DNA of 64,000 bases from Myxococcales bacterium. Lineage in GTDB: Bacteria > Myxococcota_A > Polyangia > Polyangiales > Polyangiaceae. Positions within the stretch are counted from its first letter, which is position 1. Each line of letters starts with the position of its first letter. The position numbers were made by a program, and so were the translations under genes. The stretch lies in the NCBI GenBank assembly GCA_016703425.1, contig JADJCA010000009.1, forward strand, positions 62,001-126,000. The letters run 5' to 3'. Under the pieces are notes generated by a model. The model ran no database searches. It was not told the origin of the DNA and worked only from the letters and a program-made list of their open reading frames with translations. This document shows, piece after piece, positions 8,326-16,616 of the stretch.

Positions 8326-9134
8326 ACCGCGCCCTGGGCATGGCCGCGCTTTTCGCTGCGCTCTTCGGCGTTCGCGGCGCGCATGGCCAAGACAGCGGCC
8401 CCGCGCCGCCGGGCCCCGCCGTAGCCGAGCGCTGCGCGCGCGATGCAGAAGAGGCTCAGCCGCTGCGGCGTCAAGGTCGCTACGCGGCGGCCATCCTCAA
8501 GTTTCGCGCGTGCGCCAACTCCGAGTGCCCGGCGGTCGTCGCCGCCGACTGCGCACGCTGGGAGGCGGAGCTCGCGGAAGCCGCGCCCACGCTCGTCCTT
8601 GGCGCCCGAGACCGCGAGGGGCGCGATCTCGCCGACGCAACCGTTCGCATCGACGGCTCCGAGCGGCGGCCCGTAAGCGGCAAGGCCCTCGCCGTCGATC
8701 CTGGCACCCACGAGCTCGTCTTCGAGCGCCTCGGAGAGACCGTCGCCTTGACGGTCGTGGCGCTCGACGGACAGCGGGGACGCGTGGTCGTCGCCGAGTT
8801 TGGTCCGCGAGACGTGCCGGCACGGCCTCGCGATCGTGCGGTGGCCCCCACCCCAGCGCCGACGTCGCGAGACTTGACCTGGCCCCTCGTCGCGAGCGGC
8901 GTCGCCGTCGCCCTCGGCGTCACCGGGACGACGTTGGTGCTGGGCGCCGACGCCCGCTACGATTCGCTGCGCGCGACGTGTGGGCAGACGGGCTCGTGCA
9001 CCAGCGACGAAGTGGCGAGCAACCGACGCTCGTTCGTCGTCGCGGACGCCTTCCTCGTGGCCTCGGCGCTCGCCGCTGCCGGGGCCTTGTGGCTGTTTCT
9101 GTCGCCGAAAGCGCCCAACGTCACCGGGCGCTAG
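8322..9134 (+). CDS. Secreted or membrane TPR/PEGA-type protein of the second kinase cassette
   Basis: 270 aa. A signal peptide (MAALFAALFGVRGAHG) is followed by a short TPR-like part with Cys (RQGRYAAAILKFRAC, about 45-85), a PEGA-like beta domain (about 90-170; ATVRIDGSERRPVSGK ... VDPGTHELVF), and two hydrophobic helices near the C-terminus (ASGVAVALGVTGTTLVLG; ADAFLVASALAAAGALWLFL). It has the same plan as the protein at 3435-4400 but low visible identity. Translation is probably coupled to the kinase (4-bp overlap). Likely role: envelope partner or sensor for the kinase. Confidence 0.8.
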   Translation: MNRALGMAALFAALFGVRGAHGQDSGPAPPGPAVAERCARDAEEAQPLRRQGRYAAAILKFRACANSECPAVVAADCARWEAELAEAAPTLVLGARDREGRDLADATVRIDGSERRPVSGKALAVDPGTHELVFERLGETVALTVVALDGQRGRVVVAEFGPRDVPARPRDRAVAPTPAPTSRDLTWPLVASGVAVALGVTGTTLVLGADARYDSLRATCGQTGSCTSDEVASNRRSFVVADAFLVASALAAAGALWLFLSPKAPNVTGR

Positions 9135-9137
9135 CCC

Positions 9138-10085
9138 TCAGAAGGTCGTGAGCAAGACGTTGTCGACGAAAATCTCGGCGGTGCCCTCACCGAGGATCGT
9201 GGGGCCCAACGCCAGCGTCGCGAAGTCGAGCCATTCGATCGATCCCAGGCTCCCCTTGAGCCCGAGGCACGCGGAGAAGAGCGCGCCGCCTTCGGCAGCC
9301 ACCACGACCGGCTCCATGGCGTCGCACGAGAAGCCTCGCTCCTTGAGGGCTTCTCGCTCTCCGACGGCCAAGCGCACGCGAACCCAGGTTGCCGCAGGAC
9401 TTGCCGTGAGGACCGTCAGCGGCTGGAACGACGCTCGATCGGGCGGCGGCGCCGCGGGGCTCAGATCGTTGGTCACGGCCAGGTAAAGGGTGCTGTCACG
9501 GAGCACGAGCAAGACGCCAGCAGGGATTCCCACGGCGGACTGTGTGAGGAAGCCCACGGGCATGATGCCGGTGAGCGGCCCGCCTTCGACCGGCAGCGGC
9601 ATCTCGTTGACAGTCGGTCGCGCCACCAGCGAGACCTCTACGCCGCGACGTGCCGTGCCGCGCTTTGCCTTGCCTAACAGGTGCAAGAGCGCGGCCTTCG
9701 CCCGCTCGCCGGAGGCGCGCATGCGCAAGACACTCGGCCTCGACACGAGCGGCGAGCGATCCGTGGCGGCGGGCGACTCTCGAGTCACCGACGCATCCCT
9801 GTAGAGCACCGGGTTGTCGACGGCGCCGCCGATGTCCCACCGCGCGCCCACGGGCGACTCGTCGTCGAAGTCGTCGCAAAGGTCCGGGACCTCGGCGAAG
9901 GGACCATCGCAGAGCCGCGTGCTGACGGACCCAACGTCGGCCGCCGACGGCGACGGCGACGCGTCGGAAGCGGGCCGCACCGGCGTCTCGAGCGAGTCGA
10001 AGGAGTACGCGAACACGCATCCCGCCAAGAGGGTCGCGGCGAGCGTCGCCACCGACAAGACGCCCCCTTTGGTCATCGCGGTCAC
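9138..10085 (-). CDS. Hypothetical lipoprotein with a beta-sandwich-like body
   Basis: About 315 aa; ATG 10085 or ATG 10073 could start it. A lipoprotein signal (VATLAATLLAGC) precedes an Asp/Ser/Pro linker and a motif LCDDFDDE followed by alternating beta-like strands. That pattern recurs in myxobacterial proteins with a concanavalin-like fold, but the assignment is only by general look. It converges on the PEGA gene with 3 bp between the stops. Confidence 0.7.
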   Translation of the reverse strand: MTAMTKGGVLSVATLAATLLAGCVFAYSFDSLETPVRPASDASPSPSAADVGSVSTRLCDGPFAEVPDLCDDFDDESPVGARWDIGGAVDNPVLYRDASVTRESPAATDRSPLVSRPSVLRMRASGERAKAALLHLLGKAKRGTARRGVEVSLVARPTVNEMPLPVEGGPLTGIMPVGFLTQSAVGIPAGVLLVLRDSTLYLAVTNDLSPAAPPPDRASFQPLTVLTASPAATWVRVRLAVGEREALKERGFSCDAMEPVVVAAEGGALFSACLGLKGSLGSIEWLDFATLALGPTILGEGTAEIFVDNVLLTTF

Positions 10086-10334
10086 CGGCGAAGAGTACCT
10101 CGCGACGAGACCAACCGCACGAACGCCAGCGACCGCGAGCGGTGAGAGGACGTTGACACAGCGCCTTCGTCCTCGTCCCGCTTGCCGCCGTCAGATTCCG
10201 AGCTTCATGAACATGGCATCCTCCCCCAAGCAAGAGTCACGGCAAGAAACGCGCTCCACCAGTCGCAGATGTCGCGCGCAATGGAAAGGACGACGAATCG
10301 CGCGCCTCCACTTAAGTGCGAGATGGAACGAGTG

Positions 10335-11696
10335 ATGGATGCATCGACCTACCTCGACGCCGCAACGAAGCCCGCGGCAACGACGCCGCTCGGGCGGCGC
10401 AGCGATTGCACCACGACCGGCATGCGTGTTCCGTTGACGCTCCGCGCGCGCGCCCTGCCGCGAACGACTCCCTGTCCTCTCGATGAGGCGGCCCCGCTCG
10501 ACCGGCGAGGCTTTCTCTCGGCGATCGTGTTCTTCCAGATGTTGCCGGCCACAGCCTTGGCGCCGGCAATCCGCCCCCTCTTCGCTGAGCACCACGGTGG
10601 CCGCGAAGGACCGATGCACGCGTTCATGGCGCTCAACATGGTGGGCGCCATCGTTTTGACGCTTCTGTTGGCCTCATGGCCCCGCTTCCGGAAGACCGCG
10701 GCGGCGCGCGCGCCGCTCTTCGCCCTCGCCGACGCACTGTTGCTCCTCTGCTTCGCGCTGCCGATGCCCACACAATGGCTCCTCGCAGCGCGCGTCCTTG
10801 AGGGCGCCCTACACGTCGGCCTCACGGTGCTGCTCATGAGCCACGCGGCGGAGGTCGCGCGAGCGAGGCAGACGCCGAGCCTCACCACGGCCGCGGGAAC
10901 CGCGGTCATCTTCGCCGTCGCCGCGGGCAACCTCGTTGGAGGACTCCTGGTCGCGCTCGACGCGCGCGCGCCGTTTTGGGCCGGCGCAGCGCTCTTGATG
11001 CTCGTGGCCGCGACCCTCTCGGGGCAGCGGCTCGCTGTTCGCGCGGCTCCGGCGGCCGCCGCTCGGGCGGCGCTCCCGCGAGCGAGCTTCCCGTTGGCCG
11101 CCGCGTTCCTGTCTCGGTTCGCCGTGGGATGCCTCATCGTCAGCTTTTCGCTCTTCGCGCACCGCGTGCATGGGCCGTCCGATCGGCACGTGGGACTCTT
11201 GTACGCCTGCCTCACGGTCCCCTTTGCGTTCGCGATGTTCCCCGCCGGCGCTCTCCTTCGGCACCGCCCCAGTCGAGGAGCCCTGGCGCTCGGCATGCTC
11301 GCCTTCGCTGGCTCCGTCGCCTGCCTCGGTCACGTGCCAGCGGCGCTCCTCCCGCTGCCCATGATCGCGGGGGGCGTGTCCTCCGCGCTGGTCTTCGCGT
11401 CGGTCTTGGCCTTCGCCGCTGACGAGACCGAGGCGCCCGCGCGCGCCCGCTCCATGGCCATGGTCAACGCGGCCGGGTGTTTTGGCATGCTCGCGGGGCC
11501 GATGGCCGGCGGCATCGTCGCGGCGATCTTCCGGGACCCCTCCGACGCGGGCCGCGGCTATCGGGCGGCCTTCCTCTTGGCCGCCCTCGCGCTCTCATCG
11601 TGGGTCGTCGTGTCGCTGCGCTGGGTAGCCGCTCGCCCTGCCGCGCCGCGCGGCCCAACGCCCGCGGCGGTCACCGCTCTCAGCCGTCGGCAATGA
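10335..11696 (+). CDS. MFS transporter
   Basis: Polytopic inner-membrane protein with about twelve hydrophobic segments, starting with the stretch around RRGFLSAIVFFQMLPATA, and with MFS-type loops between helices (RHRPSRGALALG). Substrate unknown. The start is uncertain: ATG 10323, 10335 and 10422 are in frame, and the first membrane segment begins well after 10422, so up to 30 N-terminal residues may not be real. The 3' end overlaps the convergent isocitrate lyase gene by 17 bp. The 249 bp before it (10086-10334) hold no gene I can support. Confidence 0.85.
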   Translation: MDASTYLDAATKPAATTPLGRRSDCTTTGMRVPLTLRARALPRTTPCPLDEAAPLDRRGFLSAIVFFQMLPATALAPAIRPLFAEHHGGREGPMHAFMALNMVGAIVLTLLLASWPRFRKTAAARAPLFALADALLLLCFALPMPTQWLLAARVLEGALHVGLTVLLMSHAAEVARARQTPSLTTAAGTAVIFAVAAGNLVGGLLVALDARAPFWAGAALLMLVAATLSGQRLAVRAAPAAAARAALPRASFPLAAAFLSRFAVGCLIVSFSLFAHRVHGPSDRHVGLLYACLTVPFAFAMFPAGALLRHRPSRGALALGMLAFAGSVACLGHVPAALLPLPMIAGGVSSALVFASVLAFAADETEAPARARSMAMVNAAGCFGMLAGPMAGGIVAAIFRDPSDAGRGYRAAFLLAALALSSWVVVSLRWVAARPAAPRGPTPAAVTALSRRQ

Positions 11697-13941
11697 AGCG
11701 CTTGAGGGCCGCTCGCTCCGACTCCGGGTCCAAGAGCTGCTTGACGCGATCCTTGTTCACGTCTGCCACGATGATCTTGCCGACCTCTTCATTGACCGAG
11801 CTAAACACGCCGCGGCGATGCATCCGCTCCGTTTGCCGATGGTTGTCTTCTGTCGGCGTGAGGTAGTGCACCGAGTCGATCTTGTAGCGATGGATCAAGA
11901 AGAGCTGGCACAGGCTCATGAGCCGCTTCTGACGAAGCGCCTTGTCGAAGGTGTTCTGGTCGCGAATGGAAAGGATGCTGCGTCCGTACCGATCTTGAAT
12001 CGGCTCGAACACCACGTTCGCCGTCTTGTCGCCCGCCGGCGCCACGACGGCGAGCTCGAGCACCTGCGCGCCCGGCGTATGGGGACGAAGGCCGACCGTG
12101 AGCCGGCCGTCGACGCCGTGCTTGAGGCGCCAGAAGTCGAGCCACTCCTCGAGGAGCTTCGGCGGCACCTCCGTGAGGACGTGATGCTGAAACTGCGTCG
12201 AACCAATGCCCATGGCCTTCGTCGTCGAGGTCCGGCCCGAGAGCGACAAGAGGGCGGCGTCGGCGCGCGGTCCGCCGACGAGCGTCTGCGGCGTCCGGTA
12301 GGGCGACTCGACGAGCCGGAACTTTCGCTGGAGCCGCGCCAAGGCCAGCATGCCGTCTTGGCGGAGCGCCGACGCAAACTCCTCGCCGGCGAGGCCGTCA
12401 ATCTGGTGGCCGCCGTAGGTGATGAAGTTGAACACGAAGCCGAGCTTGCCGAGCTCCTCGGGGAACCGACGCATGGCGTCATCGTTGAGTCCCGTCGTGT
12501 CCCAATTGAAGGACGGCGACAGGTTGTAGGCGAGCATCTTGTCGGGATAAACGGCGTGGATCGCGTCGGCGAAGATCTTCGCTTCGTGCAAGTCGGCGGT
12601 CTTCGTCTCCATCCACAAGATGTCGGCAAAGGGCGCGGCGGCCAGCGACTTGGCGATGGCGTAGTCGATGCCGCCACGCACTTGAAAGTAGCCGTCGGGG
12701 GTCTTTGCGTGCTCACAGTCCCAGACGACGTGCACGCCGATGCCGCGTGCCTTCTCACGAATCGCGTAGAACGAGGCGCGCGCCGCGAAGGTGAGCCACT
12801 CGGCTTCGCTCAACGGAAACTGCACGCCCTCGCTCGCGAGAAAGCGCATCTCCTCCGCGACGGCTTCGCCGTACGTCTTTACGTTGGCCTCTTTTTGCCA
12901 AACGTCGACGAGCCGATCGAAGACCTTGTCGAAGGCCGCGTCGGGGGAACGACGCCCTTCCTTCTCGTAGGCCGCGGCGGCGTCCGCCGCGAGCGCGAGG
13001 AGCCCGCGCTCCTCCAGCCAAGCGGCGGTCGCGGAACACTCGTCTTCCGAGAGGGCGTAGAGCTTGTGGCCCGTGAGCTCGAGGACTCCTTTGTCGTGAA
13101 GCGCGCGGAGGACACCGAGGGTGGCCGCCTTGAAGCTCGGCAAGTTGACGTTCGTGGCCCCCAGAATGAACGGCTGATCGCGTTCGTCGCTGCGGCCGTC
13201 GAGGAGCGTCGCCGACTCGGCGTCGGTGCGGGCCACGATGATCCCCGGCACCTGCATGATGTCGAGTTGAAACCGCGCGGCGCTGAGGCGCTTGATCTGC
13301 TCGTCTTCGGAGACGAGGACCTTGCCGCCCTGGTGGCCGCACTTCTTCACGCCGGGCTTCTGATCTTCGATGTGGTAGCCCGGCACCCCGACCTCGACGA
13401 AGCGGCGAACCAGGTTGCGTACGTGCGCGTCGCCGCCGTGCCCCGTGTCAGCGTCGGCGATGATGAAAGGCCGGAAGTCGACGTTCGGCGCGACGTTGCG
13501 TTGCTCGTCGGTCATGCGGGAGCGCGCGTGAAACTGATTGCGGTCCGCCGTAAGCAGCGCTCGCACGATGGGCGCAGCCTCATCGGGCACCTGGCTGAGC
13601 GGATAGCTAGCGAGGTCCGGTCCTGGGTCTTCCTGCACCGAGCCCTTGGCGCTGGTGGCCCAACCGCCGAGGTAGATGCCTTCGATGCCCATGCGCTTCA
13701 TGGCCACGGCCTGGCCCGGCGAATACGGGCCGAAGGTCGTGATGCACTTTTTTCCCGTGTAGAGCTCACGGAGTCGCGCGTAAAAGGCCGACGACGCGTC
13801 GCGAGCGACGGCGTAGTCGTTCTGGATCGTCCCTCGTTGCTCGACCACCTCGCGCGGCGTGTAGAGGCGCGTGGTCTCGCGAAAGCGAGGCTGCTCGAAG
13901 TAGCGGCGCATCTCCGCGACTTGGTCTTCGAATGATTGCAT
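11680..13941 (-). CDS. aceA: Isocitrate lyase, long (AceA2-like) form
   Basis: 753 aa. Splits isocitrate into succinate and glyoxylate, the first step of the glyoxylate shunt, in the cytoplasm. The active-site signature KKCGHQGGKVL is present with the catalytic Cys, along with DADTGHGG, the ISLITYGG-like FNFITYGGHQ and FILGATNVN. Normal isocitrate lyases are about 430-550 aa; this matches the long class (about 750-770 aa, as in Mycobacterium AceA/Icl2) with extra helical inserts and a C-terminal domain. No malate synthase is adjacent. The gene overlaps the MFS gene tail-to-tail by 17 bp. A long antisense frame across it is only a shadow. Confidence 0.96.
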   Translation of the reverse strand: MQSFEDQVAEMRRYFEQPRFRETTRLYTPREVVEQRGTIQNDYAVARDASSAFYARLRELYTGKKCITTFGPYSPGQAVAMKRMGIEGIYLGGWATSAKGSVQEDPGPDLASYPLSQVPDEAAPIVRALLTADRNQFHARSRMTDEQRNVAPNVDFRPFIIADADTGHGGDAHVRNLVRRFVEVGVPGYHIEDQKPGVKKCGHQGGKVLVSEDEQIKRLSAARFQLDIMQVPGIIVARTDAESATLLDGRSDERDQPFILGATNVNLPSFKAATLGVLRALHDKGVLELTGHKLYALSEDECSATAAWLEERGLLALAADAAAAYEKEGRRSPDAAFDKVFDRLVDVWQKEANVKTYGEAVAEEMRFLASEGVQFPLSEAEWLTFAARASFYAIREKARGIGVHVVWDCEHAKTPDGYFQVRGGIDYAIAKSLAAAPFADILWMETKTADLHEAKIFADAIHAVYPDKMLAYNLSPSFNWDTTGLNDDAMRRFPEELGKLGFVFNFITYGGHQIDGLAGEEFASALRQDGMLALARLQRKFRLVESPYRTPQTLVGGPRADAALLSLSGRTSTTKAMGIGSTQFQHHVLTEVPPKLLEEWLDFWRLKHGVDGRLTVGLRPHTPGAQVLELAVVAPAGDKTANVVFEPIQDRYGRSILSIRDQNTFDKALRQKRLMSLCQLFLIHRYKIDSVHYLTPTEDNHRQTERMHRRGVFSSVNEEVGKIIVADVNKDRVKQLLDPESERAALKRFIADG

Positions 13942-14099
13942 CGACGCCGTTATACATCGGCGTTGGGCCGGGGCACGGCCCGTCGCGGCTCCGCGACACC
14001 GCGCGCCTCGCTTGATCCGGCCCCCGACGAGTTATCACACACTTGTCGACATTGTCCGCACGGCACGCGAGCTGCACGGCTCGGTGTGGAGGTTTCCCG

Positions 14100-14705
14100 A
14101 TGCGTCTTTCGCTGCTTGTGCTGTTCGCGCCCCTCGCCGCCTCGCTTGCCGCTTGCTCGGGTTCGGGTTCCCCCGAGGGTGCGCCGTCGTCGTCGGACGA
14201 GCTTCGGCGAAGTGAGTTCGTTGACGTGACGGAACGCGATGACGACACGACGCTCTCCGTCGAAAAAGGCAAGAGCGTGCGCGTGACCTTGCCGGCCAAC
14301 GCCACCACGGGCTACGCGTGGCGCGTCACCAGCACGAACCGCACCTTCGGCTATCCCTCGCCGCGGGACGGCACGTACGAGGGCGCGCACGACGGCCCCG
14401 TTGGCAGCGGCGGCCACCAAGTCTTCGTCTGGAAGACCAACGGCGCGCACCTCGAAGCCGCGGCAACGGTGCACCGCGTGACGCTTGAATACCGTCGCTC
14501 CTTCGAGAATGACGAGACACCGGCGCAGCGAACGTTTTCCTTCGGCGTGAAGATCAAGGCCGCTGGCGCCACCGACGAACCGGAGGCCCGACGCTGCCCG
14601 ACGTCGAGCTCCATCAACTGCATGCCGCCGACAACGAACCCGCATTGCGCCTCCGACTTCCGCGCGTGGGCCCAGGCGAATTGCGGTGTCAGCTACCTCG
14701 ACTGA
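14100..14705 (+). CDS. Chagasin-like (MEROPS I42) protease inhibitor lipoprotein
   Basis: 201 aa from ATG 14100. A lipoprotein signal ends in SLAAC, so the protein should sit outside the inner membrane. The body carries the three I42 loop signatures in order: LPANATTGYAWRV (the NPTTGY-type loop), GPVGSGGHQVFVWK (the GxGG loop) and the VTLEYRRSF loop (in place of RPW/F). Family members block papain-like cysteine proteases. After the inhibitor domain comes a 45-residue tail with four Cys that is not typical of the family. In a secretor of proteases it could protect its own envelope; that is inference. It overlaps the convergent DTW gene by 17 bp. Confidence 0.85.
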   Translation: MRLSLLVLFAPLAASLAACSGSGSPEGAPSSSDELRRSEFVDVTERDDDTTLSVEKGKSVRVTLPANATTGYAWRVTSTNRTFGYPSPRDGTYEGAHDGPVGSGGHQVFVWKTNGAHLEAAATVHRVTLEYRRSFENDETPAQRTFSFGVKIKAAGATDEPEARRCPTSSSINCMPPTTNPHCASDFRAWAQANCGVSYLD

Positions 14706-15885
14706 GACGCGCGAGCTCGGTGGTGATGGCGGCGAGTTCGCCGAGGCGACGCTTCGCTCGCCCTTCAATGGCGTCGGCCAGAAGCTCGCCCGTCACCCCC
14801 AGGCGGACGGCAAAGTCGCTCATGGTGCCTACGGGGCCGCGCGCGAAGGCGCGCGCGACGGGACGCAGATCGAGGTCACCGCGAAGCGGCACGTCCGTTC
14901 CGGAGGGGTGCTCGCGGTTCAGGAGCTCGTGGGTGTACGTACCCCAGCGGCAAACGGCGTCCGTTGGCCGGAGGAATCGACGCCAGCGCTCGTGGAACGA
15001 GGCGAACGTCTCACCGGCCACGATGCGAGCCGCGTCGACCTCGAGGTGGATCGCCGTGGCGGGATTGAGCGGACCGCGGGGGGCGACGAAGGCCTGAAAG
15101 GCTTCGTGCTGGGGCAGCCGAACGGCGGACCATTGCACGACCTCATCGGGGCACGCGCCGCGGCGGCCCGCGCTGTAGGGCCAGGCGTTGGCCTCGGCGT
15201 GGACGCAAACGAGATCGCCTTCGTGAAGGAGCGACGGTAACCCGCGACGCTTCGGCGGCACCGTGCCCTTGCGGGGCGACCGGCGGTGGCGTGAGCCACC
15301 GCTTTGCGCCGCATAGGCGAGCTGCGACTCAACCATGGCGCGAAAGGGCTCAAGCAGCGCGAGGAACTTCTCCGGTTCGCCGTCGAGTACGCCGAGCACG
15401 TGCGCCAACGCCTCGACCGTCGACACGTAGTCGAGGGCAGGCTCTCGGCGAATGCGGTACGCGCTGGGGGCCTTCGGCCGGAAGGCGACGCGAGGCAAGC
15501 TCCGCAACGCGGGGTTCCGTCCGATCAGCGACTTGGCCTGCCACCAGGTTCCGTCGACGACGACCAACGTCCGCGGGCCCTCGAAGCGAGCCCCCTCGAC
15601 ATCGATGGCGCCGTCGCCGGGGTAAAGCAGCACGGCGGGACGCTCCGCGTCGGAGAGCGCCGAGAGCCCGTCGAAGGAGAGCCCCACGTGAAGCTCCGCC
15701 TCAGGCAAGCAGAGCGACGCGATGCGCGCCGTATTGATCGGCACGGACCGTTCGCGCGGATGCTGGAGGATGACCACGCGCGTCCGACTCGTCAGCGGCG
15801 TGACGAAGCGGCAATAACAAACGACTTCAGGGCGACCGCAGCTCGTGCAAAGGGCGCGGGGTTCACGACCGTCGGCGAGCGTCAT
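14689..15885 (-). CDS. DTW-domain protein (tRNA acp3U synthase type) with a C-terminal extension
   Basis: 398 aa from ATG 15885. The N-terminal 200 residues are a DTW domain: zinc-binding-like CTSCGRPEVVCYC at 12-24, and VVDGTWWQAK carrying the D-x-T-W motif. DTW proteins transfer aminocarboxypropyl groups from SAM to uridine in tRNA. The C-terminal part (from about residue 235) is not in usual DTW enzymes; its pattern (DLVCVHAEANAWPYS, FQAFVAPRGPLNPATAIH, then RWGTYTHELL) faintly resembles a DEDD 3'-5' exonuclease fold with altered acidic residues. The start overlaps the stop of the methyltransferase gene by 4 bp, so the two are translationally coupled. Confidence 0.85.
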   Translation of the reverse strand: MTLADGREPRALCTSCGRPEVVCYCRFVTPLTSRTRVVILQHPRERSVPINTARIASLCLPEAELHVGLSFDGLSALSDAERPAVLLYPGDGAIDVEGARFEGPRTLVVVDGTWWQAKSLIGRNPALRSLPRVAFRPKAPSAYRIRREPALDYVSTVEALAHVLGVLDGEPEKFLALLEPFRAMVESQLAYAAQSGGSRHRRSPRKGTVPPKRRGLPSLLHEGDLVCVHAEANAWPYSAGRRGACPDEVVQWSAVRLPQHEAFQAFVAPRGPLNPATAIHLEVDAARIVAGETFASFHERWRRFLRPTDAVCRWGTYTHELLNREHPSGTDVPLRGDLDLRPVARAFARGPVGTMSDFAVRLGVTGELLADAIEGRAKRRLGELAAITTELARLSRGS

Positions 15886-16544
15886 CGGAGCGGCTCCGCC
15901 AAGAGGAGGCGATTCTTCGGCGTGACCTCTTCCGCCAAGAGCTGCGTGTGCACGCGGTACCCGCGCGCCGCCAAGGCGCGCGCGCGCGTCACGTCGATGG
16001 CGAGCGAGAGATCGACCCACCCGCCAAGGCCCCCGAGGTCACAGGTGACCTCGTCGTGGCAACAAGGCAGAACGGCGACTCTCGCGCCAGCGGCGGCGGC
16101 GCGCGCCAAGACGACGTCCGTGAGAGTGCCGCAGCCGTGGGCCGAGACCACGACGTCGGTGGCAAAGAGCGGCACCGACTCAATGTCAGCCTCGACGAGG
16201 GTGACCCGGCCGGCGAGCTTCGGCCACGCGGCGCTCATGGCCACGAGCAGCTTGGAGGCGCTCGCGGGAATGCGCCGATCCACGGCGAGCGCCGACGCCG
16301 AGGTGTCGTCGAGCAAGAGGAGGAGCTGCGCGACGAGTCCGTGCCCACAAGCAAGGTCGACGACGCGACCACCGCGGAAGCGACGGCGCACGCGGCGCGC
16401 CACCTGCCACGACTCGAAGAGCTCCTTTCGCGGGAGGCAATTCGCCTCGCACACGACGCGCGCGACGCGGTCGAAGAGCGAATCGGTCGCGAAGTGACGA
16501 GCCGTGGTCGGCTTGAGGCGCACGCGGCTCCGCGGGTCGAGCAC
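15882..16544 (-). CDS. SAM-dependent methyltransferase, Trm13/METTL25-like
   Basis: 220 aa, soluble. SAM-binding motif I is VVDLACGHGLVAQLL. A second signature, SAHGCGTLTDVVLARAA followed by VLPCCHDEV, matches the H-x-CG-x-LTD ... PCCH pattern of the Trm13/METTL25 group and its bacterial relatives, some of which modify RNA. Cotranscription and 4-bp overlap with the DTW gene support an RNA-modification role, but the substrate cannot be read from sequence. Confidence 0.85.
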   Translation of the reverse strand: MLDPRSRVRLKPTTARHFATDSLFDRVARVVCEANCLPRKELFESWQVARRVRRRFRGGRVVDLACGHGLVAQLLLLLDDTSASALAVDRRIPASASKLLVAMSAAWPKLAGRVTLVEADIESVPLFATDVVVSAHGCGTLTDVVLARAAAAGARVAVLPCCHDEVTCDLGGLGGWVDLSLAIDVTRARALAARGYRVHTQLLAEEVTPKNRLLLAEPLR

Positions 16545-16616
16545 GGGGGCAGTCTACCCGATTGCTCTGCGCGGGCCCGTCAACGAGCGCGACGGGCCGT
16601 TCGATAGCGCGACACG

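Noticed and set aside
11818..13935. A 705-codon open frame antisense to isocitrate lyase
   Set aside because: GC-rich genes often leave long open frames on the other strand. The sense protein has all catalytic motifs, while the antisense one has a random Arg/Glu/Val-rich make-up and no recognisable domain.
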